Assembly: GCA_003562475.1 (NCBI GenBank)
Contig: PWUU01000048.1
Location: forward strand, 52,206 to 116,205
DNA: 64,000 nucleotides
Direction of reading: 5' to 3'
Source: Dehalococcoidia bacterium
GTDB taxonomy: Bacteria; Chloroflexota; Dehalococcoidia; GIF9; AB-539-J10
Below are positions 34,179-42,713 of the stretch, in pieces; within the stretch, counting starts at the first letter, position 1; each line of letters begins with the position of its first letter. The notes under the pieces were generated by a model. That model did no database searches and was not told the DNA's origin. It saw nothing but the letters and a program-made list of their open reading frames with translations. A program made the position numbers and the translations under genes.

Positions 34179-34720
34179 GGATGTCACACGGGTCTTCCGT
34201 CAACGGCCTCAAGGTAATGGCCTTTAGCTACCATGTCCGCGATGCACTCACGTCCCGACGGCCGTATCTGGAGGAAGCCGGCGTGCTCGCTGGCATGACG
34301 GTGCTCGATTTCGGTTGCGGACCGGGAAGCTACGCGGTGCTTGTGGCTGGCATGCTTGGCGCGACGGGCCGCGTCTACGCGCTTGATGCGAATTCCTCTG
34401 CCCCGGAGATGAAAAGACGTCGCGCGGCAAGGAAGAGGCTGAGACACATGCAGACGATCCTGTCCGAATGTAGCACGGACCTTCCGCACCAGAGTGTCGA
34501 TGTCGCCCTCCTGTACCATAGATTCCACGATCCCGAGGATGCCACGGGAGTGCCCAACGAGCTACACAGGGTGCTGAAGGCGTCTGGAGTCCTCCCGGCA
34601 CACGATCACCATTTGGAACGGAAGCGACTACAAGTGGCTGTTAAGGCAAGCGGTCTGTTCCGATTGACGCACACGGGCGCGCTGACGCTTACGTTTGCGC
34701 CCGAAAGGAAAGGGAGATGA
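34175..34720 (+). CDS. Class I SAM-dependent methyltransferase
   Basis: 181 aa. VLDFGCGPGSYAVLVAG is SAM motif I and GRVYALDANSSAPE motif II; the C-terminal part is shorter and less regular than in relatives (LKASGVLPAHDHH replaces the usual KPGG motif). Overlaps trmO by 4 nt and DUF6512 by 4 nt (ATGA both), so translated as one unit. Substrate unknown. Confidence 0.8.
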   Translation: MRMSHGSSVNGLKVMAFSYHVRDALTSRRPYLEEAGVLAGMTVLDFGCGPGSYAVLVAGMLGATGRVYALDANSSAPEMKRRRAARKRLRHMQTILSECSTDLPHQSVDVALLYHRFHDPEDATGVPNELHRVLKASGVLPAHDHHLERKRLQVAVKASGLFRLTHTGALTLTFAPERKGR

Positions 34721-35271
34721 GACCAGGAGTTGATGTCGATAGTCGTTCAGCCGCCGCGTGGGAAGGGGTGGGGGTACTCTTCATCCTCGGCATGGGATCC
34801 CTGCTGCACTTCTTGTTCGCCTGGAGCGGTAATTCACCACTCGCCGCCCCATTCGCAGCGGTTAACGAGAGCGTATGGGAACACCTCAAGATGGCGTTCT
34901 GGCCGGCCGTCGCCTGGGCACTGCTCGAGCGCCGTCCCCTGAGAAGCAGAATCAACAACTTTGCCCTCGCCAAGGCCACAGGGATCATCCTGATGCCGCT
35001 ACTCATTATGGGGCTCTTCTATGGCTACACCGCCATACTCGGAGAGAACGTGCTGTTCCTGGACATTACAACGTTTGTGGTCGCCGTGTGTGCCGGCCAG
35101 TACGTAAGCTACAAACTACTGACCGGTGATGAGCGAAGCCCGGCTCTCAATCGCATCGCGCCGCTGGTAGTAGTGGTGGTGGGAGTGCTTTTCGTCGTGT
35201 TCACGTTTTCACCTCCCGAGACGGCGCTGTTTCGCGACTCGCTGACAGGTGGATACGGCATACCGGGCTGA
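34717..35271 (+). CDS. DUF6512-like membrane protein
   Basis: 184 aa, about six membrane helices. The segment AAVNESVWEHLKMAFWPAV is the family's conserved motif, and GLFYGYTAILGENVLFLDI resembles the helix pair that follows it. Last gene of the overlapping trmO-methyltransferase-DUF6512 unit. Function unknown. Confidence 0.75.
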   Translation: MRPGVDVDSRSAAAWEGVGVLFILGMGSLLHFLFAWSGNSPLAAPFAAVNESVWEHLKMAFWPAVAWALLERRPLRSRINNFALAKATGIILMPLLIMGLFYGYTAILGENVLFLDITTFVVAVCAGQYVSYKLLTGDERSPALNRIAPLVVVVVGVLFVVFTFSPPETALFRDSLTGGYGIPG

Positions 35272-35308
35272 ACAACATCACCGCTCGTTGTCGGTAGTGG
35301 CGCCCGAT

Positions 35309-35337
35309 TTGACACCTGTGCGACACGGGCCTACGCT
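35309..35337 (+). promoter_or_regulatory. Orphan sigma-A-like promoter
   Basis: TTGACA (35309-35314), 17 nt, TACGCT (35332-35337) in the gap between two convergent genes. No CDS starts downstream on this strand. It could drive an unrecognised small RNA or an antisense transcript of the next gene, or be chance. Confidence 0.3.
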
Positions 35338-35519
35338 TCCAGCCACGGAGGTGCGTCCCGTGGAGTAGGTCAATTTCGGATTGCTCGACAAGGCCACCGC
35401 CTTCAGACTGCACTTCGCGCTGTGGCCCCCGTTCACACTGCTTGCCGTCACTCACATGGCGACCACTTCTGGCCACGCAGGCACCGGTCAACTGACTCAG
35501 GCCCGGATGATCGGAACGA

Positions 35520-37256
35520 CTAGGTGGACGTGCGAAGCCACTCGCCGAGGGGCCAGACCTGAGGTTTGATGCCCTTGGTCGAGGCGAACTCCAGCACATC
35601 ATTGTCAGCGATAAGCCGCACTATGCCGGGCTCAACCTTCAGCGCAATCTGGACTTCCGGCCGCCTCTCCAGGAGTATGTTGGCCAGCAGTATCGCCTTC
35701 TCGACGCCATCGCCACGGCCATAGTTCCATACCTCGTCCGGCTGAGCCAGCCGACCTTCCTCATCATAAATCGATTGGTCCGGCATCTCCGAGACCAACC
35801 CGATAACCTCCGCATACGATAGGTCGCGCATCTCCTCAAGCGATACCGGATTCCGCTCGAGTGCTGCGACGAGAAACGGCCAGGGATCGGTTCGATTGAG
35901 GTCACGATAAGAATAGAATGCGAGGTCCACTACTGGATGGCGAGATCTCAATTCCTCGAGTCGATTGAGCAGTTGCTCTCGACTCATGTCGGGCCGTAGG
36001 CCAAGAGGCTCTCCTTCTTTGACGAACCTCTTCTCTGCGGGATCAGGGAGACGCGGGTCTACGTGACAGAAGGCGGCCAGTGCATCGATAGCAATTCCCG
36101 CGCGCTCGCAACCCTGCCCGAGGACATCCTTCAAACGCTGCCGATCCTCGGGCTTATCGCAGTCTATCTGACTCTCCCGAATGAAGACCTCAAAATCGTT
36201 CAGCACCAGCCTTTCGGGTAATGGTGCTGTCTGATACTCCTCTTCATCGATGTCGTCAAGGAGCTTCGCACGGGTCGAGTCATTCAGCCTGAAGGGACTC
36301 CCATGCTCATACGAGAAGGCACGCTCGGCAGCAATATAGTGGTCGGTTCCATGAACCGGCCAGCGTACCTGGAAGCAGCTCTGTGTCTCCCTGTGGTGTC
36401 GCAGGAAATTGACCAGTATCTCCTCGGTAATCGGGGTCTTCAGAAAGGCGCGAATCCGCTCAGAGAACCGCCTGTACGCGCCAGGGTCTATCGTTGCCTC
36501 CTCATGCACAGCGTGGATGTAGCCTGTATCATGTGCGACGATGGTCACGCGCTCATTCTCCAGAGCGCGGCGCGCCTGAGCAGACAGCGCCGTGCCGTTG
36601 AACCACATTGCCTTTGTCAGAAGCCGGCGGTTGTTCGTGAGGATGCCCTCACCGATATCGATATAGTTCTGGGAATGCAGGGGCGTAGCCATCAGGTAGA
36701 TGTCCTCCAGAGGGATACGAGCCACGATGAAAAGCGCCGCCGCGTACAAGGCCGCGAGAGATACACACTCACCAGCACCACTGGCATACGCCGGTTTGAA
36801 CTCGAAGGCATCCATTGCTTCGACAGTCTCCGTCTTCCAGTACGGAATCACATTCCCTTCGTACTTATCCAAGCCGAAATGGGTGCGTATGTCGATGCTG
36901 AAGTAGTACTTATCCCCTTCGTAGCCAAAGAGCGCATTTGACTGGGCCAGAGTATCCTCGTCGATGAAATCGCGAAAGCGCTCCAGTTCCTTGTCTTTCG
37001 TCGTCAATCCCCACGTATCCAGGTCGAGATTGAAGACGTAGTGATCCATGATGAACTGCTTGAGTCTATTGATACGCCGGTAGGGTTTTGCTCTCTCTAT
37101 CCTGTCGAACCAGGGATCCTCGCGCCAGCGCCAGATACGCGGAGACATCAGGTTCGCAAGGAGGAGGCTGTACATGAGTTGAGGGAATATGAACACCTCC
37201 ATATCCGACAGCGTAACTGCAGATGACCGTAGTTCCAGTTCTCTTGACCGCGCCAT
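35520..37256 (-). CDS. Large uncharacterised protein with transglutaminase-like core
   Basis: 578 aa from ATG 37256 (GGAGAG upstream; the track's extra ten residues are unlikely). Residues about 155-200 read GAGECVSLAALYAAALFIV..ATPLHSQNYIDIG: a Cys at the start of a helix, a His about 35 residues later and an Asp four residues beyond, the catalytic order of transglutaminase-like cysteine peptidases. The rest has no motif I know. No signal peptide, so cytoplasmic. RNA copy A lies about 210 nt upstream on the same strand, ending in a U-run before this gene. Monocistronic. Confidence 0.72.
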   Translation of the reverse strand: MARSRELELRSSAVTLSDMEVFIFPQLMYSLLLANLMSPRIWRWREDPWFDRIERAKPYRRINRLKQFIMDHYVFNLDLDTWGLTTKDKELERFRDFIDEDTLAQSNALFGYEGDKYYFSIDIRTHFGLDKYEGNVIPYWKTETVEAMDAFEFKPAYASGAGECVSLAALYAAALFIVARIPLEDIYLMATPLHSQNYIDIGEGILTNNRRLLTKAMWFNGTALSAQARRALENERVTIVAHDTGYIHAVHEEATIDPGAYRRFSERIRAFLKTPITEEILVNFLRHHRETQSCFQVRWPVHGTDHYIAAERAFSYEHGSPFRLNDSTRAKLLDDIDEEEYQTAPLPERLVLNDFEVFIRESQIDCDKPEDRQRLKDVLGQGCERAGIAIDALAAFCHVDPRLPDPAEKRFVKEGEPLGLRPDMSREQLLNRLEELRSRHPVVDLAFYSYRDLNRTDPWPFLVAALERNPVSLEEMRDLSYAEVIGLVSEMPDQSIYDEEGRLAQPDEVWNYGRGDGVEKAILLANILLERRPEVQIALKVEPGIVRLIADNDVLEFASTKGIKPQVWPLGEWLRTST

Positions 37257-37464
37257 ACACTCTCCGTATCGAAGTTGCCGTGCCACACGAGACTATATGT
37301 GGCAGCGCGCGGCACGTCAACCAGGCTTGCGATCGCTCACCGGCCCCGCAGTCCCCGGCCGGTTCAGCGCATTGCCAGCCACGCGGGTTAGATTGCCAGC
37401 TGCGCGTCAGCGAGAAGCAACTCAGACGGGCCGGAACACACGAGACACCATGAGGCGAGGGCAG

Positions 37465-37622
37465 AAAAAGACCCCAAGTGGCCTCACTTTCCTCGGGATC
37501 TCGGCTTGGTTACCTCAGGCTTCAGGCCTTTCCTAATCCCTCGACGTGGAAGTCTCGGGACTCCTCACAGCCACCACCGTCCGGGTATCCAGCCCCTCTA
37601 TCCCTTGCGCGGTCACTTGGGG
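37465..37622 (-). ncRNA. Structured RNA element, copy A
   Basis: On the minus strand the RNA would start at CCCCAAGTG (37622-37614), which pairs perfectly over 9 bp with CACTTGGGG (37480-37472). TCTTTTT follows directly. A block GGCTGGATACCCGG near the 5' side matches copy C (GGCCAGACAACCCGG) and copy B (GGCCAAGGACCCGG). The core GAGTCCCGAGACTTCCACGT matches copy C at 17 of 20 positions, and GTGAGGCCACTTGGGG matches the 3' ends of B and C. TCCC/GGGA flanking the core loop becomes GTCC/GGAC in C, a compensatory change. No ORF with support overlaps it. Confidence 0.6.
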
Positions 37623-37630
37623 CGCCCTGA

Positions 37631-37659
37631 ACGTTAGCAGCGGAGAGCAGACCTGTCAA
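37631..37659 (-). promoter_or_regulatory. Sigma-A type promoter of RNA copy A
   Basis: On the minus strand TTGACA (37659-37654), 17 nt, TAACGT (37636-37631), then 8 nt to the CCCC start. Same geometry as copies B and C. Confidence 0.6.
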
Positions 37660-37970
37660 GAGCCCGTTAGCTTTAGACAAGATGATCGCATGCGATTTTC
37701 CGGTATTTCCGGCAGGCCAGCACAAACGGTCTGATTTCAGCATCCTTGCACCAGGCGTTCACGTTCTGGAACAGTCGGATTCGCTGCGAATGCACATGAA
37801 CCGCTGTTGCATGCCCACGCGCGATGAGTGAAGAAAGACTGCGGGGCTTGCTTCGGCCAGTCGGAGACGCTACCGGCTTTGCAGAACAGTCCGGTTCATG
37901 CCATCATGGGAAACTGGTCTCGACCGTGAATCCTGGAGGCCGAGCCCTATCTCAAATGGAGGAGATTCTT
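37660..37970. other. Gap upstream of RNA copy A
   Basis: About 310 bp before the FMN reductase gene. Short frames occur on both strands but none with a recognisable motif. The promoter of the FMN reductase should lie here but is not obvious. Confidence 0.35.
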
Positions 37971-38540
37971 ATGAGAGCACTTGGTATCAGCGGGAGTCCG
38001 CGCAGAGAAGGCAACACCGAGTTCATCACGAATCACGCGCTCCGGGCGATTGCAGAGGAGGGCATCGAGACTGAACTCGTATCTCTGGCCGGACTGACCA
38101 TCGGGCACTGCACTGGCTGCTACGACTGTCAGAAGCAGCGCCGGTGCACCATCGACGATGACCTGGCGACGGTGTACGAGAAGATGGTGGCTGCTGACTG
38201 TATCATACTGGCAACGCCCGTGTACTTCAGCGCACCGACCTCCCTGGTGAAGGCGTTCATGGACCGTACGGGGATGGTGGCCCGCTCCTCCGACAAGGCA
38301 TTCAAGGGCAAAGTAGGAGGACCGCTGGTAGTGGGCAGGAGGGGCGGCCTCAATTCTACCTTCGCACAGATGAACTACTGGTTTCAGATACTCGAGTTCT
38401 ACATGACCGGCGCGAGCTATTGGAACATCGCGTTCGGGCGAAACAAGGGCGAGGTAGCGCAGGATCAGGAAGGACTCGATACCGCCTGGAGCTTTGGCAA
38501 GAACCTCGCGCACCTGATGAAGACAACACGTGCCAGGTGA
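37971..38540 (+). CDS. NADPH-dependent FMN reductase/flavodoxin family protein (iron-sulfur flavoprotein-like)
   Basis: 189 aa from ATG 37971 with GGAGGAGA upstream; the track adds 49 unlikely residues. RALGISGSPRREGNTEFI is the FMN-phosphate motif; TGCYDCQKQRRCTIDDD, a CxxC followed by C, is the cysteine-bearing loop of iron-sulfur flavoprotein relatives; LATPVYFSAPTSLVKAFMDRT is the flavin-ring loop. Likely a homo-oligomeric cytoplasmic redox enzyme. Single gene upstream of korDABG. Confidence 0.85.
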   Translation: MRALGISGSPRREGNTEFITNHALRAIAEEGIETELVSLAGLTIGHCTGCYDCQKQRRCTIDDDLATVYEKMVAADCIILATPVYFSAPTSLVKAFMDRTGMVARSSDKAFKGKVGGPLVVGRRGGLNSTFAQMNYWFQILEFYMTGASYWNIAFGRNKGEVAQDQEGLDTAWSFGKNLAHLMKTTRAR

Positions 38541-38860
38541 TGGGCGTCCCGATTGGCCGGAGTACAGGCAGGGGGACACGTTCAGGCTCACGCCAATGTG
38601 CTGAAGTGCACACAGCGGCCGTTCCTGGCAAACCGACCTGCGCGCGGGCATAGGTCTGGACGCCGAACGCTGCTCAATCCACGCCGGTCAGATGACGTCC
38701 TCTCATTCCCCGTGACGTGCCGGGTGCAGGCGGCCATTACACGAGACGTGGCCTCAGGAGATCACTGCCCCAATTCGTGTGAGCACGGTCCTAAGTCTAT
38801 GGACCGCGTTCCCTTTCGATGCTAGCATATGCCTGCTTGCGGACTATATGTGGTTCAATC
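38541..38860. other. Gap upstream of korD
   Basis: 320 bp with no supported ORF. A short palindrome ATGCTAGCAT lies at about 38820, 40 nt before korD, where an operator could sit. Confidence 0.35.
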
Positions 38861-39073
38861 ATGAACAGGGTCGATGTTTACAAGGGGTGGTGCAAGAAAT
38901 GTGGCATCTGCATTGCATTCTGTCCGCGGAAGGTCCTCTCGGCGGGAGAAGACGGTTTCCCCGTAGCAACGGACATCGAAGCCTGCACAGGTTGCCGCTG
39001 GTGCGAGCTCCGCTGCCCGGATTTCGCCATCGTAGTAACGCCAGATGAGCACGCAGAGGACACAAATGACTGA
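38861..39073 (+). CDS. korD: 2-oxoglutarate-type:ferredoxin oxidoreductase, ferredoxin (delta) subunit
   Basis: 70 aa from ATG 38861; no clear ribosome site. CKKCGICIAFCPRKVL and CTGCRWCELRCPDFAI are two [4Fe-4S] motifs, and the WCKKCGICIAFCP form is typical of the KorD subunit that opens korDABG operons. Its stop overlaps korA by 8 nt. Electron-output subunit. Confidence 0.9.
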   Translation: MNRVDVYKGWCKKCGICIAFCPRKVLSAGEDGFPVATDIEACTGCRWCELRCPDFAIVVTPDEHAEDTND

Positions 39074-40199
39074 GCGGACCCTGTTGCAGGGCAACGAGGC
39101 GTGTGTAAGAGGCGCGATAGCCGCCGGCTGTCGCTTCTACGCCGGCTATCCCATTACGCCGGCCACAGAGATCATGGAATTGATGTCCCGCGAGCTGCCC
39201 AGGGCCGGTGGCATATTCGTCCAGATGGAGGATGAGATCGCCAGTCTCGGCGCGACAATAGGTGCTTCGCTTGGAGGCATGAAGGCGATGACTGCCACAA
39301 GCGGCCCAGGATTCTCCCTTATGCAGGAACACGTGAGCTTCGCCACGATGGCCGAGGTCCCGTGCGTTGTGGTGAACGTGATGCGCGGAGGCCCCAGCAC
39401 CGGTCTACCAACGCGACCGGCACAGGGAGATGTCATGCAAGCACGGTGGGGTGCGCATGGCGACCATCCAATACTGGTGGTGGCGCCATCGTCGGCGTAC
39501 GAGTTCTTCGAGCTGACCGTGAAGGCTTTCAACCTCGCGGAGCGGTACCGCAGCCCGGTAATTGTCCTCGCAGACGAGGTGGTGGCCCATACGCGGGAGA
39601 CCGTTACGCTGCCACCGACAAAGGAACTGGAGATAGAGAACAGGGTTAGACCATCGGTTCCCCCGGAGTGGTACTCGCCATACCGCGACCCGGGTACGGG
39701 GATACCGCCGATGGCTGCGTTTGGCGAAGGGTACCGTTTTCACGTGACCGGACTGACGCACGACATCAACGGCTATCCCACCGAACGTCCGGATGAGACC
39801 GAAGAGTTGATGGCTCGACTGTTCAACAAGATATCGAAGGATTTCCATCTGCTGCAGTGGTACGACTCCTACTACGAGGAAGGCGCTGAGGTGACGGTTA
39901 TCGCCTACGGGGCCGTGGCTCGCTCGGCGCTGCGCGCAGTGCGGCAGGCCCGCGAGAAGGGATTGCCGGTGGGACTGCTGAAGCTCAAGATGATATGGCC
40001 ATTCATGCGCCGTACCGTCATGCGCTATCTGCAGTCGTCGCGCCGGGTCATTGTCGCCGAAATGAACATGGGTCAGCTTTCCCGCGAGGTCAAGCGCGTC
40101 AATCAAGGGACGTGCGAGATACGCACGCTCAACAGGATCGACGGACTGTTGATCACCCCGGATCAGATACTGACAGCGATAGGGGAGGCGCTGCCGTGA
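39066..40199 (+). CDS. korA: 2-oxoacid:ferredoxin oxidoreductase, alpha subunit
   Basis: 377 aa from ATG 39066, preceded by AGAGGA. LLQGNEACVRGAIAAGCRFYAGYPITPATEIME is the KorA start, followed by QMEDEIASLGATIGASLGGMKAMTATSGPGFSLM and GGPSTGLPTRPAQGD, diagnostic of 2-oxoglutarate-type alpha subunits. The C-terminal LKLKMIWPF motif closes the fold. The complex reversibly converts a 2-oxoacid (probably 2-oxoglutarate) to its CoA ester with ferredoxin reduction. Confidence 0.92.
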   Translation: MTERTLLQGNEACVRGAIAAGCRFYAGYPITPATEIMELMSRELPRAGGIFVQMEDEIASLGATIGASLGGMKAMTATSGPGFSLMQEHVSFATMAEVPCVVVNVMRGGPSTGLPTRPAQGDVMQARWGAHGDHPILVVAPSSAYEFFELTVKAFNLAERYRSPVIVLADEVVAHTRETVTLPPTKELEIENRVRPSVPPEWYSPYRDPGTGIPPMAAFGEGYRFHVTGLTHDINGYPTERPDETEELMARLFNKISKDFHLLQWYDSYYEEGAEVTVIAYGAVARSALRAVRQAREKGLPVGLLKLKMIWPFMRRTVMRYLQSSRRVIVAEMNMGQLSREVKRVNQGTCEIRTLNRIDGLLITPDQILTAIGEALP

Positions 40200-41020
40200 C
40201 GCGGGCCGGCCACCTTATTCACCGATACCTTCGATCATCGAAGCGTTTTCCACACGTGTGGTGCCCCGGCTGCGGCATTGGCATTCTTCTGGGAGCGCTG
40301 GTCAGGGCAATTGACAGCAACGGCTACGGAAAGGACGATATCGTCCTGATCTCCGGCATCGGTTGCTCGGGAAGGCTCCCTGTGTACCTCGACTTCAACA
40401 CGCTCCACACAACACATGGGAGGGCGCTTACCTTCGCGACTGGCATCAAGCTGGCGAAGCCCAATCTGAAGGTTATTGCCATCATGGGCGACGGAGATGC
40501 AGCTTCCATTGGTGGCAATCATCTCATTCATTCCGCACGGCGAAACATTGACATCACCGCCATCATAATCAATAACCAGATATACGGCATGACGGGCGGT
40601 CAGTCGTCTCCCACCACGCCGTTCGGCCTGCACACTGCGTCGTCACCATTCGGTCACCTTGAGCATCCATTTGATATCGCGCGACTCGTCGAGGCTGCGG
40701 GAGCACCATTCGTGGCGCGTTCCACTGTGTACCATGCACGACTACTCGAACAGATCATAGGAAAGGCAATTGCGAAGAGCGGCTTCTCTGTTGTTGAGGT
40801 CATGTCGCCGTGTGTCACTCACTTCGGTAAGTGGAGCGGGATGGGATCGGCGGTCCAGATGATGCAGTGGCAGAAGGACAACACGGTGACTGTAGAGGAG
40901 GCGTGCGAGATGACGTCCGAGGATCTGCGGGCCAGGGTGGTGACAGGCATACTGGTCGACATAGACAAACCCACATTTCACGAGGAGCATGCCCGCGTGT
41001 CGCGGGAGATGGCGCCATGA
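40196..41020 (+). CDS. korB: 2-oxoacid:ferredoxin oxidoreductase, beta subunit
   Basis: 274 aa from a GTG overlapping the korA stop (GTGA). FPHVWCPGCGIGILLGAL has the CxxC cluster ligands, GIGCSGR the third, and IMGDGDAASIGGNHLIHSARRNIDIT is the TPP motif. NNQIYGMTGGQSSPTTPFG is the standard KorB segment. Overlaps korG by ATGA. Confidence 0.93.
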   Translation: MTRAGHLIHRYLRSSKRFPHVWCPGCGIGILLGALVRAIDSNGYGKDDIVLISGIGCSGRLPVYLDFNTLHTTHGRALTFATGIKLAKPNLKVIAIMGDGDAASIGGNHLIHSARRNIDITAIIINNQIYGMTGGQSSPTTPFGLHTASSPFGHLEHPFDIARLVEAAGAPFVARSTVYHARLLEQIIGKAIAKSGFSVVEVMSPCVTHFGKWSGMGSAVQMMQWQKDNTVTVEEACEMTSEDLRARVVTGILVDIDKPTFHEEHARVSREMAP

Positions 41021-41595
41021 CGATGCGCTACGAAGTGCGACTGGCCGGTGCGGGAGGGCAGGGACTCGTCCTCGCCGGCATAGTGCTGGCAGAGGCTGCG
41101 CTGATAGAGGGACACATCGTCGTCCACTCACAGAACTACGGCCCCGAGGCGCGTGGCGGGAACTCGGTGTCGGAAGTAATTCTCGCAGATGAGGAGATCG
41201 ATTACCCGAGGGCTCTGGGCCTCGACGTGCTTGTCGCGCTCAACCAGCGCGCATGCAACGAGAACCTGCCGGACATGAAGGAAGAAGGACTCGTAATTGT
41301 CGACTCCGCGGCCGTGAAGAAGGTGCTATGGGGCAAGGTGCTGCGCGTACCGCTGCAGAGAGAGGCTGATCACACGTTCAAGGACACGCGGGTGGTCAAC
41401 ATGCTGGCGCTCGGCCTTCTGACGCCGTTCTGCCCGATGATGAGCGAGCCGTCAATGATCCAGGCGCTTACCAATCGACTCCCTGACAGGATTCTGGAAC
41501 ACAATATCGAGGCCTACCGGGCAGGAGTCGCCAGGGGGCGCGAACTCCGGCGAAGTACACACTTCCACGAACTGGAAGACGCGATAGAGGTGTAG
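41017..41595 (+). CDS. korG: 2-oxoacid:ferredoxin oxidoreductase, gamma subunit
   Basis: 192 aa. RLAGAGGQGLVLAGIVLAEAA then SQNYGPEARGGNSVSEVIL are the gamma-subunit signature of KorC/KorG. Ends the korDABG operon. The track's longer frame reads back into korB. Confidence 0.93.
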   Translation: MTMRYEVRLAGAGGQGLVLAGIVLAEAALIEGHIVVHSQNYGPEARGGNSVSEVILADEEIDYPRALGLDVLVALNQRACNENLPDMKEEGLVIVDSAAVKKVLWGKVLRVPLQREADHTFKDTRVVNMLALGLLTPFCPMMSEPSMIQALTNRLPDRILEHNIEAYRAGVARGRELRRSTHFHELEDAIEV

Positions 41596-41852
41596 CCGTT
41601 CCCGCTCTCCGGTACACCACGCATCCACCCCGGGATAGCCATCGTATCTGCGTTCATATGCTCTCGGCAACGCTGAAGGCGGCAGGAGCCGAGACCTAAC
41701 AGTGCCCAATGGTCAACACGTCGTGCGGTGCATGTGCACCAACGAGGGACAGCGGACTGAACTGTGGCCATCGTGAAGACCGGCACAGCCGATCGACGGA
41801 TACGGACCAACGGAGAACCCGGGCGCGTCTGAAGCAAGAAGAGGGATAATAG
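41596..41852. other. Gap after korG
   Basis: About 260 bp between korG and RNA copy B. No supported ORF. No strong intrinsic terminator for korDABG is visible here. Confidence 0.35.
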
Positions 41853-41998
41853 AAAACCCCAAGCGACCTTACTGTCGGGTTGGGGCCTCTCCCTGCAGGC
41901 TTCCGCCGCCCCTGGCCTCGCTCCATACATGCAACGAAACCATCTCGGCTGTTCTCTGCCGGGTCCTTGGCCTTTCCCCTGAGCTCGATTGCTTGGGG
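41853..41998 (-). ncRNA. Structured RNA element, copy B
   Basis: On the minus strand CCCCAAGC at the 5' end pairs with GCTTGGGG at the 3' end (9 bp counting the flanking A-U), followed by TTTTC. Blocks shared with the other copies are GGCCAAGGACCCGG, the CGTTG..ATG..GAGCGAGG core (compare CGTTGATGGACAACGAGG in C), GAAGCCTG (with A) and GTAAGGTCGCTTGGGG. The last, plus TTTTCTATTATCC, aligns with the end of C (TTTTCTGTTGTCC). It lies between convergent genes, so it is not a leader of either. Confidence 0.6.
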
Positions 41999-42006
41999 TA
42001 TCTTTT

Positions 42007-42035
42007 ACCTTACCGGACACTAACCTTCATGTCAA
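42007..42035 (-). promoter_or_regulatory. Sigma-A type promoter of RNA copy B
   Basis: On the minus strand TTGACA (42035-42030), 17 nt, TAAGGT (42012-42007), then 8 nt to the CCCC start. Confidence 0.6.
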
Positions 42036-42349
42036 GTTCCATTCCGGGTCTGTATGGACGACCTGAGATTCTGTGTCGCCGGACCGAGACACCATGAACC
42101 ACCAGCGTATCCTGTTTCGTTCCACTACCACACTGTCAGTCCTTGTGCCAAAGCATTCAATGAGACAGCTGCCCGAGCAACCAGCCCGCAATCCAGGGCA
42201 CCGCCTGGATGTGAATGATCGGCGCTAGATGCTCCCGGTGAGGTCACACCGAGTGAAACCCAGCGTATCTCCGGTTCTCGATATACTATATTGAGCGCCA
42301 GGAAGATACGCCGAATTCGTGGGGCCGGTAAATCCATACACGCGGTGGA
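42036..42349. other. Gap upstream of RNA copy B
   Basis: About 310 bp without a supported gene; it contains the 3' flank of the 110-aa minus-strand gene. Nothing recognised. Confidence 0.35.
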
Positions 42350-42682
42350 TTACCCCGTGTAGACCGTGCCCTCCCTCTCGATAACCCAGCGAGCAATTTC
42401 CATCGCGTCATTTGCGTCCCAGAACTTACCGCGATTCCCGGTGGGTTTTCCTTCCGCATTCTTGCCATCCTGGTACACAGTGAACTTCTTTCCCTCAGTG
42501 TTGCGAACAACGGTAATATACGGTTTGACATAGATCTCACCCAGCTTATAGGTGATCTCCTTGCCAGGCTCAATAGCATCCATCTGCTCGGCCATGAGAT
42601 CTCGAGGTGTGGTCTTCTTGGGCTTCTGCACTCCGCTCTCAGCAGTGGCGGTCGCACTACCCTTGTCTTTTTTCCAGAACAT
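42350..42682 (-). CDS. Hypothetical protein, 110 aa
   Basis: MFWKKDKGSATATAESG opens a basic, low-complexity start. From about residue 40 a compact domain follows, KEITYKLGEIYVKPYITVVRN then FTVYQDGKNAEG and GKFWDANDAMEIARWVIERE. GGAGGAAGACAC precedes the ATG. No family recognised; no membrane segment. It is the last gene of a leftward series and lies just below a 14-bp inverted repeat. Confidence 0.65.
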   Translation of the reverse strand: MFWKKDKGSATATAESGVQKPKKTTPRDLMAEQMDAIEPGKEITYKLGEIYVKPYITVVRNTEGKKFTVYQDGKNAEGKPTGNRGKFWDANDAMEIARWVIEREGTVYTG

Positions 42683-42713
42683 GTGTCTTCCTCCCTGGTT
42701 TATTCTTTGGGCA

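Noticed and set aside
37465-37659. RNA copy A as an insertion-sequence end or bridge RNA
   Set aside because: No transposase gene or terminal repeat is adjacent to any of the four copies.
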